The notes under the pieces are model-generated. The model saw nothing but the letters and a program-made list of their open reading frames with translations, was not told where the DNA came from and made no database searches. Positions 37,601 to 48,350 of a stretch of DNA of 64,000 nt are shown here, piece after piece; the first letter of the stretch is position 1, and the number at the start of each line of letters is the position of its first letter. The position numbers and the translations under genes were made by a program. The stretch comes from Gorsachius magnificus (taxonomy: Eukaryota; Chordata; Aves; Pelecaniformes; Ardeidae). The stretch is taken from assembly GCA_034008185.1 (NCBI GenBank), contig CM067084.1, forward strand, positions 62,262,599-62,326,598. The letters are read 5' to 3'.

Positions 37601-40371
37601 CTTAATATATGTATTGTCTGACCTGCTGGCAGAACAAATGTGATCTGGATCAAGTGCAAGCACGCAATTACATATTTCTCCAGCCACCCACACAGCAAGC
37701 AATACAAGGCTTATGCCAAATCTATGCCTGCTGTGGGAGGACAGACGCTAAATGACTGAACAAGAACTGCTGAGACAGCAGAGTGAGCTTATACCATTTC
37801 TGTGCTTTGCATTTGAGCAACGTTTTATTTGTTGCTCTCCACTCAAAACCCAGATTTACCATCTTATGGAGCTGCAGCCTGAGGCACTCTGTTCATCTCA
37901 TCAGATAGTGCACACATAATCAGCAAATTATTACTCTTCAGCATGTACTGAGTTGGCCACCTTTGGAGAGAAGAGATACCTAGTCCTATTGCACATTCAG
38001 TGTCTGTCTTTTTGTTGAGACTCTTAACAAGGGGCAATTACAATCAATTCTGACAATGCCTTTTGTGCTACTGATGCCCATCAACTGGAAAACAGTCTGA
38101 GAGCAAAACAGTTGACAGAATTCAAGCAGCTGTTTGAGAATAGATAGTTTGCAGAGTCTAACTTCATTCCAAGGTCAACCTGGTCCCTTCCTGATATTTC
38201 TTCTACGCTATTTTTATATTAAAAGCTTGATACAGGTTTGTTCAGTTTTTAAGGGCAAGCTTCTGCAGTACCTGCCCACTTTTCATCACACTGAAGGCAA
38301 AATCAACCTAGTATTTATATTCATCTCCCCCATCTTCCCCATTTTGCCCTGAAAGACAGGCAAGTTTTTCTAGAAGTGATGGAATTGACTGGAAAGAAAT
38401 CCTGCAATTTCTCGGTATAATTAAACATGAAAGCAAGCCTTGGCCTTCTCCTAAGTAACTATACTGAAGGCAATCACTTTTACACAAGTTAACTTATTCA
38501 AAGGGTCCTTCTGCGTGGTTTGCAGAGCATGAAAGACACAGCTTCAGCAGCTATACACTTGTTACAAAATTCGAGCAACAGCCCATGGATTAAAGTGTCC
38601 TCAATTCATTATCTGTGCTCAGAAATACCCAGTCACATCCAGAAAGCATCTGCCTACTGAACTGTAAGCACGACCATCATGGCATTCTGAAAAGATAAGC
38701 TGAATACAATAGCAAATATAGAGAATGGCTTCAGTTATACAATATTAGGCTTTTAAGCAAAATTTGAGGTGCAAATTCATCTCTTCTAAAATTTAAGGGT
38801 TGAAGAATACATAAAACACATCACCACCATAGCTGAAGGGTTTCTGTAATATTGAATTAATTATAAGTAAATAATTTTCATGTAGTAGTCACTAGCCTTC
38901 TGCTTACGTGGCTATTCCAATATAAAAACCCATGCCAGGCACAAAAGATGACTTTTTGAAAAAAAAAACAGTCAAAAAAATAAACAGAGGAGTGATTCCA
39001 AACTACACAACTCTTAATGCTTAGAGATTCACTGTTTCACCTAACAGGATGCCAAACTTAGGCTGGACAAGTCCTACTAAATGACTAACTCCCATCTCCA
39101 TTTCCACAATATCAGTAAAGCAGAGAAAGCATCCACTCCCTTGAGAAAGTATGGACAAAGTCCATTTATTATCAGAGACATGACAAACACCTTGAGTAAA
39201 GAAAACCAAAATAGTAACACTAAAGTAGAGTAACTTAATAGTCTGCTTCCACCTTATAACTAACTAACCTCAGCATGCAATGGTGGGATTCAGAGGAACA
39301 GGTTATTTTCTGAATTAAAGGTGGCATTTCCATAACTCTTCCATTAGCCTTAAAATATTTAAAAAAAAAAAAAAAAAGACCAACACACACTTCCCTGGTC
39401 TATGGCTGTTAGAATCCTGACTACTGAATTAATGTAGTTTATTTTCAGTTAATACCACTGAAAAGGTGGATGCTGTCTTACAACAGTGTTGGAGATTTTT
39501 TCAAAGGTGCAAGGTAATATGGAGTACTCACTTTTCCATGAAAATCCATTTTATTTTAATATCTAACACTTATTTGTTTATATGATGTGTAGTCTATTGA
39601 CACTGAACGTAATGGTCTGTAGGAGAGGGCATTTTGTCTTATCTTTCTCTTACTACATCTTTCCTACTTTCCATAAGTTAATAATGTACTGTGTAGTCTC
39701 TCTTCAACCACAAAAGCGTCCATAAGCAGTGGTGTTATTTATTGGCTTATTGCCCGGTGTTTGAAAGTGTTCTCGCCTGTATTAAAAATGTAGAAGTCTG
39801 AATTAATTTAATAAGAATTGATTATGAGTCACTTGAAGGTTCTGAAAATCCCAACTTCCCTAGTAATTTAGGAGTCTAATTTTAGACTCTCTGTGCTCTG
39901 GGCAGGGAGGATGTAAAAAGCTTGTAAAAATATATTGTGCAACAGAGTAGTGAAGTGCGCTAAAGTTTGTTGGGTGTTGAAATATATGCAGAACACAGCT
40001 GACACTTTGCTATTTCAATATTACTTGCATATTGACTGACTTCTGCATTTTAGCAGAACCCAATCTTGATTGAAGACACAGAAACAGATTTCTTTTTCAC
40101 ACAGAACATTCTTCCCCCTTGCCCCTCCAAAGATGAGCAAAAAAAAAGAAATACGTTTCATAGCTGGAATAATATTTCTGATCATAACCATGGAGGTACA
40201 AATATTCTTCCATCCCAAAGACATCAGGAGATTTAGGGTTAGAGTCATTGCCTATGATGGAAACGGAGATTCGGGCTGTTGCTGGAAGGCCAGAGGAGGC
40301 ACCTGAATCTGAGTTTCCTACATCCCCACTAAACTGTAAGCATGAGTAATAGGGGATTCCACTGTACATGC
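34604..40371. other. AT-rich single-copy-like DNA, no gene recognised
   Basis: There is no exon I can support. The short frames at 35,087-35,518 have no domain. Simple tracts include ATT repeats near 36,347-36,360 and A-runs near 36,840 and 39,360. The block at about 39,560-39,900 is listed separately. The minus-strand frame at 40,097-40,369 is not recognisable as any protein. Confidence 0.55.
39560..39900. promoter_or_regulatory. candidate conserved non-coding element
   Basis: It includes GTTATTTATTGGCTTATTG followed by CCCGGTG, then CTCGCC (two retained CpGs in a CpG-poor setting), and AATTAATTTAATAAG near 39,801. There is no repeat and no open frame. It resembles the texture of vertebrate conserved elements; conservation was not tested. 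Confidence 0.2.
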
Positions 40372-40796
40372 ATTCATAGAATCATAGAATGGTCTGGATT
40401 GGAAGGGACCTTTAAAAATCATCCAGTTCCAACTACCCTGCCATGGGCAGGCACATCTTCCACTAGGCCAGCTTGCTCAAAGCCCCATCCAACCTGGCCT
40501 TCAACACTTCCAGGGATGGGGCATCCACAACTTCTCAGGGCAACCTGCTCCAGTGCCTCACCATCCTCATAGTGAAGAATTTCTTCCTTTTATCTGATCT
40601 AAATCTACCCTCTTTCAGTTTAAAGCCATTACCTCTTGTCCTATGACTACATGCCCTTGTAAAATGTCCCTGTCCAGCTTTCTCATGCGCTCCCTTCAGG
40701 TACTGGAAGGCTGCTCTAAGGTCTCCCCAGAGCCTTCTCTTCCCCAGGCTGAACAACCCCAACTGTCTCAGCCTGTCTCCATGGGAGAGGTGCTCC
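40372..40796 (-). mobile_element. CR1 LINE 3'-end fragment
   Basis: On the minus strand it ends in the CR1 octamer tail: the plus strand shows ATTCATAGAATCATAGAATG at 40,373-40,392. The typical CR1 3' UTR follows inward (the wording 'attggaagggacct' with 'ccagttccaac'). Further in is the C-terminal reverse-transcriptase coding region, including the block that reads RTRGNGFKLKEGRFR in minus-strand translation (40,535-40,762). About 425 bp remain of an element that is several kilobases when complete, the usual 5'-truncated form. Confidence 0.9.
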
Positions 40797-42054
40797 TATG
40801 CATGAAAATCATGTTGAACACTTTTGATCAACAAAGGCAAAAGAGAACACAGGAGTGAGGAAAATTTCTCTCATCCGGGACTAATGGCAGATAACAATAC
40901 TCCATTTCCCAAAAATATACAAAAATGCCTGAAGACTGCAAGGCAATACCTATTTACTCACCTGGATATGAAATTTGGAGTTAGTCCTAATTAAAATTCC
41001 GCACAGATCCAAAATATGAACCTGTTTGGGGTAGGTGCACTGCGCTGACAGCAATGTTAGTTCGATGTTACATTTAAGCTAGCATTAGATGTTTCACTTG
41101 GTACTAGAATTTACACAGCTACATTTATGTAAAAATAAGATGGTTTCAAATATTTTTATAAAGCTTTTATTGCTATGATAGAATTTTTGTAACCTGCACA
41201 AAGTCTTTATTATCTTGAGGAAAGGAGTTATAAAACTGCTGGTTTTAAAATCAATGTATTCTCAAATCATCTTCCACTAGCAATTGCAACCTTGCTCACT
41301 GCTACCTTCAGTTTAGTACTTGCATTTCTATAGGAGTTCCTGCAAAATGCACTTTTTTTTTCTCCATTCTCAATTACAGGTTTCAGAAAGAAAACTACGC
41401 TGACGAACTGACACTAGAGAGACCTTTCAGCAAGTTACCCCAGAAAGGGTCAGCTTTAGTCTCTGAAGTACTTAGAAATGTATTGTACATGCCTCTACCA
41501 TCATAATAACTGAGAACACTGCTGCTGGGTATAAAATCCATGGTCTTCTCTGATATTAGCTTTCAGTGCTCGAAACATAGTATATTGAATGCCATTTGTG
41601 ATGAAGTGCCAGTTGGAAGTGGAAAGAACAGGAATAGTAGTGTTGAGGAGTTTATGAAATCTTACAGGGAGGGGGCGAAGCGAGCCTCACAGATACACAG
41701 ATAAAATGGAAGATCTAAAAACATGGTGTTCTATCCAGATGGTATCTACAGTGCTCTGGTAATAATACATAGGAAGATCCCAGATGTCTCTGCCATATAC
41801 ACAGAAAATGCTTCTGCAAAGCATTTGCATTGCGCAAAACCAGCTGCTATACTCTTACATTTCAGTGCAGAGCCTTTCACCCATTGCAGTACTTTTGTAA
41901 CTGGTCAAGGTGATATGCAAAGAAAAGTCTACATTTGATAATTCATCCCTCTACAATTTCCCAGTCACATTTTAAGAAACACAAGAAAGGCTATGGCAGA
42001 TAAATAAAAAGATTACTCAGTTTCAAAATTTAGCTTGCAAACCTGCTCTAGTGC
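40797..42054. other. AT-rich single-copy-like DNA, no gene recognised
   Basis: Nothing supportable beyond chance short frames. Confidence 0.5.
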
Positions 42055-42115
42055 TACAATTCAAAGCAGGATCTTCAATCCCAAAAGTCAGTGCCCTATT
42101 CACTAGGCCGATAGC
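42055..42115 (-). repeat. possible tRNA-like head of an ancient SINE
   Basis: The minus strand reads like the tRNA-derived head of amniote SINEs: GGCCTAGTGAATAGGGCACTG resembles the A-box region 'tagtggatagggcactgg', and GCTTTGAATTG lies where a B-box (GGTTCAAATCC-like) is expected. The match is short and diverged. Confidence 0.35.
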
Positions 42116-44008
42116 TCTTCTATGACAAATGCCTCTTTCTCCCCCCTCCCTCTCTCTCCATTTCAAACCTGAGATAGCTTCCTGACAGTATTTTCGACAA
42201 AACTTACACTTCTGTTCTCTCTCTTCCATTTAGTATGCCTGCACATAATACTAGCTGTGTTTTGAACCACAGAGTTGAGCTCACATGTAAGCATTTTGTT
42301 GACAGAGACATAATAAGTAGTTTAGAAGAATTTGTTTAAGAAGTAAGGTACACATTTAATTTCCATACTCAAATACTATGCTTCTTAAAAAGTCATTCCA
42401 AAGATTTCAGATTGTTGCCAGAATAGCAAATACCTTCCCAAACTTGTAAAAAGTATCAACTTTGCCTTTGTTGTGAAAGACAAAGTGAGATATAAACAGA
42501 AATTGCACAGCAGGTGAAGTTGGATCCATTTCCTATGGAGCCCTATCCTTTCCTGTTGTGGACGTTTCTTTTGGGTTTAAGATTAGCAGTTTGCCAAATC
42601 CACCAAGATAACATCAGAATACTGAAGTACAAGAGGCTACCTCATCAAAACATTCAACTTCTTGCAAAAGTTTCTTAGAAACAGTCATAACAATGAATTC
42701 TTACCTGTACAGTATAGTACAAAGTTCCACTGATATTCAACAGTGTAAGTAAATGGATTTCCACTTACTGCTTTTGAGTATGAGTTCACGACAGCCAGAC
42801 ATTTTCTTTCTCTTTCAGAGCTTAAGTGCCACTGGGAAATGAAAATTCTGACACTGAAATGTTCAAGATGAAAGTTTTTTCAGCTCAGATTTATTTCTGT
42901 TCTCTAATTATCCCAAATGCTTCATTGTAAAAACAAAAACCCAAACATACAAAACCCCACCAGCTAAGGAATAATAATGTCTTAGGAAAAAAAAAAAAAG
43001 AAAAAAAAAGCCAAACCCCAATCCAAAAAACGGCTTCCACAAATTGAAATGCTAATTTGCTTTAACATAATACAACTTAATGACTTTGAAAAGATCACTG
43101 CAGTTAATAGACTTCATGTGAAGAATTAAGTAAAGCAGTTTTCTCATCTTTCATGTGATGGGCACTGGAAACTGAGACTAAATATTCTTACCTTCTCTTC
43201 CTCCCCTTTGAGAAATTTCTCTAGCAAGATAAATGAACACAGAGAGCCCTGAAAAGAGATTCCATGTCAGGAATTAAAATCTTTTCTCAAAACCTCTTAT
43301 TTCACAGTTGTATTTGGTGAAGGCTGGTGGATAGCAAGAGGAGCAAGGAAAAAATATGGACAGTATTGCTGTGGGCGCTACCTGAAGAGACAGAAAAGCT
43401 AGTGAGTACCTAGAAAGCAGTGAGGAGAGGAAGGAAATTACATCTCACATACGAAGTTTCTGTCTGATTAGTTTTCTGTCAGTTATGAGGAAAAAAAGCA
43501 ACAACTTATTAGTTGTGAATGGATACAACTCACAAGGTAGCAGCTTCCAAAGGGCCCAGTTAATTCTGGAGTGCACTTATAAAAGGGTACTCCATGAGTA
43601 TGACTGCAAGAAAGCACCAGGGATGCATTCCTGGACAGTTATAACTTTTAAAATAATGAACTGCCTTCACCTGAAGTGCCCTAGCAACCTTCTAGCCCAT
43701 CACAGATCCAGTGCATTCTTTTACTCCACTGCAGAAAACCTTCTCACTTCTATGCTAACGCAAAGATGCAGAGTATAAGATCAACCTATGTGATAAGTGC
43801 AGAATCTTTAATTACACAGAGAAAGAAAAAGATCCAGTCAAGGCTCATTGATCCTGAATATGTAATACTGTCATTCAGAATTACCCCTTACTGCTGGCAA
43901 GCCTACTTCCCAAAATAAGACAACTAGCATTCTCACAGGTCCCATTTGTGGGGATCATAAGGTGAACACTCAGAGTCTGGATTCTCTCACCACCTCTTAA
44001 CCATCTAA
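42116..44008. other. AT-rich single-copy-like DNA, no gene recognised
   Basis: It contains A-rich tracts near 42,986-43,010. The 97-codon frame at 43,485-43,778 has no domain or repeat signature. Confidence 0.5.
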
Positions 44009-44240
44009 TCACAGAATCACAGGGGTTGGAAGGGACTTCCAGAGATCATCCAGTCCAACCCCCCTGCTAAAGCAGGGTCACCCAGAGCAGGTTGCACAGG
44101 ACATCGTCCAGGTGGGCTTTGAATATCTCCAAAGAAGGAGACTCCACAAGCCCCCTGGGCAGCCTGTTCCACTGCTCCATCACCCTCAAAGTAAAGAAGT
44201 TCTTCCTCACATTCAACTGAAACCTCTTATGCTTCAGTTT
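44009..44240 (-). mobile_element. CR1 LINE 3'-end fragment
   Basis: The plus strand reads CACAGAATCACAGG at the tail, then GGTTGGAAGGGAC, then ATCATCCAGTCCAACC. This is the standard reverse-complement CR1 3' end. The C-terminal coding part follows ('gttccactgctccatcaccctcaaagtaaag...'). About 230 bp remain, and the octamers have drifted more than in the 46-kb copy, so it is older. Confidence 0.9.
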
Positions 44241-46128
44241 GTAATACCTAACACTTTCTGAACATGGACTGCTCTTGCTCTGGAGGCTTTTGGCTTGCTC
44301 TTTCTACTGACTGATTTTATTGTGGGTCAGAGGCAGGTGCTTCCAAAAAATCCTCATTGACCAAACAAGGGAACCTACTGGAGTGTGTCATGCTTCTTCC
44401 TTGCCCATAGACCAGTTCTCCTTTCTTCCAGCATATGATCAAAAGACAGCATCTGCGTATGCCCAGGACACATTTTAAGTGTACATATTCAGCAGCAAAA
44501 AAAAATAGCTTAAAATACATGACAATGGCTATGTTTACAGGTACCCTCACATCCACTTTCTCAATTTGTTCAGCAAATTCCTCTATCAGAGATAACTTCT
44601 TGAAGTTCTACATATTTCTCAATTTTACCATTTTTCTCCCTATTAAGATTCTGATACTTATCTGCTGTTGAGATTACAGAAATCGAACTTTTTTCAAAAA
44701 TTGTTAAAATGTCAAGTGTTTGCCAGCATAACATTTCTGGGTGAATTACAGAATGTATGAAATTAGTGTAAGCTAATAGATGCAGAGGATCATGCAACTT
44801 AAATGTGTGTATCGGTGGAAAGATGTACCATTTTATTCTGTATTTCTAAATGACAAAGCTCAATCACCATAAAATAAGTGACTGAGCAATAAGATTAGAA
44901 TAATTTCTCAGTTCATCTATTTTTGTTTTGATACTTAATTCAGTCATTTTTGACATCTGGCTGACAATCTCCGCATGTAAGAGCAAGATCTGAGCTCCGA
45001 GATTATTATAGCGACTATAACCTCCCAGCCCCACCACCACACTTCCCGTACACTCAGGGGTAGCTCCACCTCCTATAGCAGTAACAGCCTACAGCCTCTG
45101 AAGTGAAATGCTGGTCATGCTCCTCACATAGGTAGTCCTACCTCTGTGAAGGATAGCGCGCTCACAGGGAAAGGGCAGAGAAAATCTCATTAAAGTGGAA
45201 AACATCTCACACAACTTTAAACATAACTGCAATTAGATACCCACATATGCTGCAGCTGTCGCCGTAAGCTAAGCTTCTAAAAAGCTGGAGTAGGCTACAG
45301 AGACTACCAGTCAGTGAAGGCTGTGAAGAAAAAACAAATACACTCTTTCTCTCTGATGGATCTTTATTTTTGTTCTTATTTTGTTGACCTTAATTTAAAA
45401 TGAGAGTCATTCCAACTGAAAATATCTGATTGCTCTTTGATCGCAGAGAAACACAACACAACAGATTAGCAAGGTGGTTTGCTGGTACCGATGCCTGTTG
45501 CTGGAATCTGTTATCGCAAAAGTATTTTCAGAAAGCAAGTAGAATCTGTCAAGTCCCGAACATTAGTCTCTTTCTCTCTGACAGTATTTCCATGGATTAA
45601 TTAACTCAAATGTCATTCTCTTATAGCTGCATGCACTCTACAGAAGAGTACTTGGTAGCTGCTGTGTGTTTAGGACCAAACAAAGCTCTGCAGGGATACA
45701 ATCATAACTCCGATAAATTACTATTGCAGTGGAATGCTACAGAATAGCTTTTCAGACATATTCTGGGAAAAATCTTAGCCCAAGTGCATTTTCAGAGCAA
45801 AAAGATTCACCATGGCCCTTTCTTCACCATTAAAGGCAACCTGTAGTTGCCTTTCTACATGCATTCTAAGGACAAAAGATGTTACCTTTTCATAGATATG
45901 GGACCCCCACTTGGACAACCACACCTCAATAGAAATAGTGTATTTCAGAACATTCATACCTAAGGTACAGCTATGTAACATTTAGTCAGGAACATGGGGA
46001 GCTGTTATGAATAACTCCTGTTTGTTTAGTTAACCTGCACCATGTAAACAGCACTTGCCCACACATCCTCATGTGTAGTCTTACAGGTTCAGTCCTGGCA
46101 CCAACCCTTGAAAATCAGATCCAAAATT
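44241..46128. other. AT-rich single-copy-like DNA, no gene recognised
   Basis: No gene is seen. A short perfect hairpin, TTATAG-CGA-CTATAA, lies at 45,006-45,020. The stretch at about 45,420-45,680 is repeat-free and has several CpGs (GATCGC, ACCGATG, TATCGC) and GGATTAATTAACT. It could be a conserved element, but that is weak inference. Confidence 0.5.
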
Positions 46129-47772
46129 AGAATCATAGAATAGAATCATAGAATCACCTCGGTTGGAAAAGACCTCTAAGATCATCGAGTCCAACCGTTA
46201 ACCTAGCCCTGACATCCCACCACTAAACCACGTCCTTAAGCACCTCATCTATCCGTCTTTTAAATACCTCCAGGGATGAGGACTCCACCACCTCCCTGGG
46301 CAGCCCGTTCCAGAGCCTGACAACCCTCTCGGTGAAGAAGTTTTTCCTAATGTCTAGCCTAAACCTGTCCTGGCGCAGCTGCAAACCATTCCCCCTCGTC
46401 CTATCATCTGTTACCAGGGAGAAGAGACCGACCCCCACCTCACTACTGCCTCCTGTCAGGCAGTTGTAGAGGGCGATCAGGTCTCCCCTCAGCCTCCTCT
46501 TCTCCAGATTAAACAACCCCAGTTCCCTCAGCCGTTCCTCGTATGACTTGTGCTCCAGACCCCTCACCAGCTTGGTTGCTCTCCTCTGGACATGCTCCAG
46601 CAATGCAACATCTTTCTTGTAGTGAGGGGCCCAAAACTGAACACAGTATTCGAGGTGCAGCCTCACCAGCACCGAGTACAGGGGCACGATCACTTCCCTA
46701 CTCCTGCTGGCCACACTATTCCTGATACAGGCCAGGATGCTATTGGCCTTCTTGGCCACCTGGGCACACTGCTGGCTCATATTCAGCCGGCTGTCAACCA
46801 GTACCCCCAGGTCTTTTTCCACCAGGCAGCTTTCCAGCCACTCTTCCCCAAGCCTGTAGCGTTGCATGGGGTTGTTGTGACCCAAGTGCAGGACCCGGCA
46901 CTTGGCCTTGTTGAACCTCATACAGTTGGCCTCGGCCCATCGATCCAGCCTGTCCAGGTCCCTCTGCAGAGCCCTCCTCCCCTCCAGCAGATCAACACTA
47001 CCACCCAGTTTGGTGTCGTCTGCAAATGTACTGAGGGCACACTCAATCCCTTCATCCAGGTCATTGATAAAGATATTAAACAAGACTGTCCCTAGAACTG
47101 AGCCCTGGGGGACACCGCTTGTGAATGGCCGCCAACTGGATTTAGCTCCATTCACGATGACTCTCTGGGCTCGGCCATCCAGCCAGTTTTTAACCCAGCG
47201 AAGAGTATATCCATCTAGGCCATGAACTGCCAGCTTCTCCTGGAGTATGCTATGGGAGACTGTGTCAAAGGCTTTGCTGAAGTCCAGGTAGACAACACCC
47301 ACAGCCTTTCCCTCATCTACCAGGCAGATCACCTTGTTGTAGAAGGAAATCAGGTTGGTTAGGCAAGACCTGCCTTTCGTGAACCCATGCTGGCTGGGCC
47401 TGATCCCCTGATTGTCCTCCATGTGCCTGGTGAGCACATTCAAGATGAACCTCTCCATAATCTTCCCTGGTACCGAGGTCAGGCTGACTGGTCTGTAGTT
47501 CCCCGCACCCTCCTTCCGGCCCTTCTTGAAGATAGGCGTCACATTTGCCAACCTCCAGTCATCTGGGACCTCCCCTGTTCTCCAGGACTGCTGATAAATG
47601 ATAGAGAGTGGCTTGGCAAGCTCCTCTGCCAACTCCTTCAGCACTCTTGGGTGGATCCCATCTGGCCCCATAGACTTATGGATGTCCAGGTGGCATAGCA
47701 GGTCAAAGACTGCTTCCTCCTGGATTATGGGGGGTTTATTCCACTCTCTGTCCCCATCTTCCAGCTCAGGAG
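46129..47772 (-). mobile_element. CR1 LINE, 5'-truncated, with intact reverse-transcriptase frame
   Basis: The 3' tail is at the low-coordinate end: the plus strand shows AATCATAGAATAGAATCATA at 46,131-46,150, the reverse complement of the CR1 octamer ATTCTATG repeats. The 3' UTR wording follows (CTCGGTTGGAAAAGACC). The whole remaining coding part of ORF2 is open from the truncation point near 47,770 down to the stop beside 46,223. The element lost its 5' half (ORF1 and the endonuclease), as most CR1 copies do through incomplete reverse transcription. The unbroken frame of more than 500 codons marks it as the youngest CR1 in the window. CR1 does not normally create target-site duplications, and none was seen. 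Confidence 0.95.
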
Positions 47773-47890
47773 GCAAAAATACAATTAATCTCCACATTGA
47801 AAATATCTGAAAGACATTCAATAATGTATATAAAATTTGCTTCTTACTCTGTTCAGGCAAATCTCCTTGTATTTTCAAAAACAAAAGCAT
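46223..47890 (-). CDS. CR1 ORF2 C-terminal part: reverse transcriptase (not a host gene)
   Basis: The frame is 555 codons; only residues from about 41 onward are CR1. Residues 1-40, upstream of [10 protein letters not shown], come from flanking DNA that happens to be open, so the ATG at 47,890 is not the element's own start. Reverse-transcriptase landmarks in order: [13 protein letters not shown] at 72-84, [17 protein letters not shown] at 131-147, catalytic-Asp block [10 protein letters not shown] at 201-210, [17 protein letters not shown] at 258-274, and the active-site FADD at 289-292. The usual LINE C-terminal region follows to the stop (ending LKDVV). In the family this enzyme copies its RNA into DNA at the insertion site. 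This copy lacks the upstream endonuclease domain and ORF1, so it is not expected to be autonomous. One variant is VLGTVLF where VLGPVLF is usual. Confidence 0.9.
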   Translation of the reverse strand: MLLFLKIQGDLPEQSKKQILYTLLNVFQIFSMWRLIVFLPPELEDGDREWNKPPIIQEEAVFDLLCHLDIHKSMGPDGIHPRVLKELAEELAKPLSIIYQQSWRTGEVPDDWRLANVTPIFKKGRKEGAGNYRPVSLTSVPGKIMERFILNVLTRHMEDNQGIRPSQHGFTKGRSCLTNLISFYNKVICLVDEGKAVGVVYLDFSKAFDTVSHSILQEKLAVHGLDGYTLRWVKNWLDGRAQRVIVNGAKSSWRPFTSGVPQGSVLGTVLFNIFINDLDEGIECALSTFADDTKLGGSVDLLEGRRALQRDLDRLDRWAEANCMRFNKAKCRVLHLGHNNPMQRYRLGEEWLESCLVEKDLGVLVDSRLNMSQQCAQVAKKANSILACIRNSVASRSREVIVPLYSVLVRLHLEYCVQFWAPHYKKDVALLEHVQRRATKLVRGLEHKSYEERLRELGLFNLEKRRLRGDLIALYNCLTGGSSEVGVGLFSLVTDDRTRGNGLQLRQDRFRLDIRKNFFTERVVRLWNGLPREVVESSSLEVFKRRIDEVLKDVV

Positions 47891-48284
47891 GTCTTCATCT
47901 TCAGGGAATAAAACAAAACAGAATTAACACGACCATGCTGCTCAGTATGAACATAAGTGCTAGAGAATAGTTCACCAGGCTCAAATGCTGCAAGTGACTT
48001 CACACAAACTTTCATTGCCCCTTACTGACTTTGGTAAGTCTGAGTCTTTCTTCATCCTCATCAATGTTCTTTTCTCCTTAATGTCCATCCTCAGTGACAG
48101 GTCACAATCTCTTTTTCAAAGGTTTTTCCTTTTTTTTTTCTGTTCGTTGCCACTCGTAAAATAAGACCAAGACAAGGGTCTAGCTCTAATTATCTCCTTC
48201 CAAACAGTGTAATGATTTCCCCTTTACAATTTTTTCCTGCTATGGTTCGAATGCAAAGCGATTATCCACTGGCATTTGAGGGTA
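47773..48284. other. spacer between two CR1 copies, no gene recognised
   Basis: AT-rich sequence outside the CR1 5' truncation point. It contributes the first 40 codons of the frame starting at 47,890. Nothing else is recognised. Confidence 0.5.
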
Positions 48285-48350
48285 AATCATAGAATCGTCT
48301 AGGTTGGAAAAGACCTTTAAGATCATCAAGTCCAACCATTAAATGACACC
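48285..48350 (-). mobile_element. CR1 LINE 3'-tail fragment
   Basis: The plus strand reads AATCATAGAATCGTCTAGG, then TTGGAAAAGACC, then ATCATCAAGTCCAACC: the octamer plus the 3' UTR. Only about 65 bp, a very short 5'-truncated insertion of the same subtype as the 46-kb copy. Confidence 0.85.

Noticed and set aside
40230..40245. GATTTAGGGTTAGAG resembling telomeric TTAGGG
   Set aside because: Only one full unit, so not an interstitial telomere repeat.
40097..40369. 90-codon minus-strand frame next to a CR1 tail
   Set aside because: No recognisable family, no splice context, and the opposite strand is equally open; treated as chance.
45006..45020. Perfect TTATAG-CGA-CTATAA hairpin
   Set aside because: Six-base arms are expected by chance in AT-rich DNA of this length.
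46543..47810. Plus-strand frames (60-181 codons) opposite the CR1 frame
   Set aside because: They are antisense shadows of the CR1 reverse-transcriptase coding sequence.
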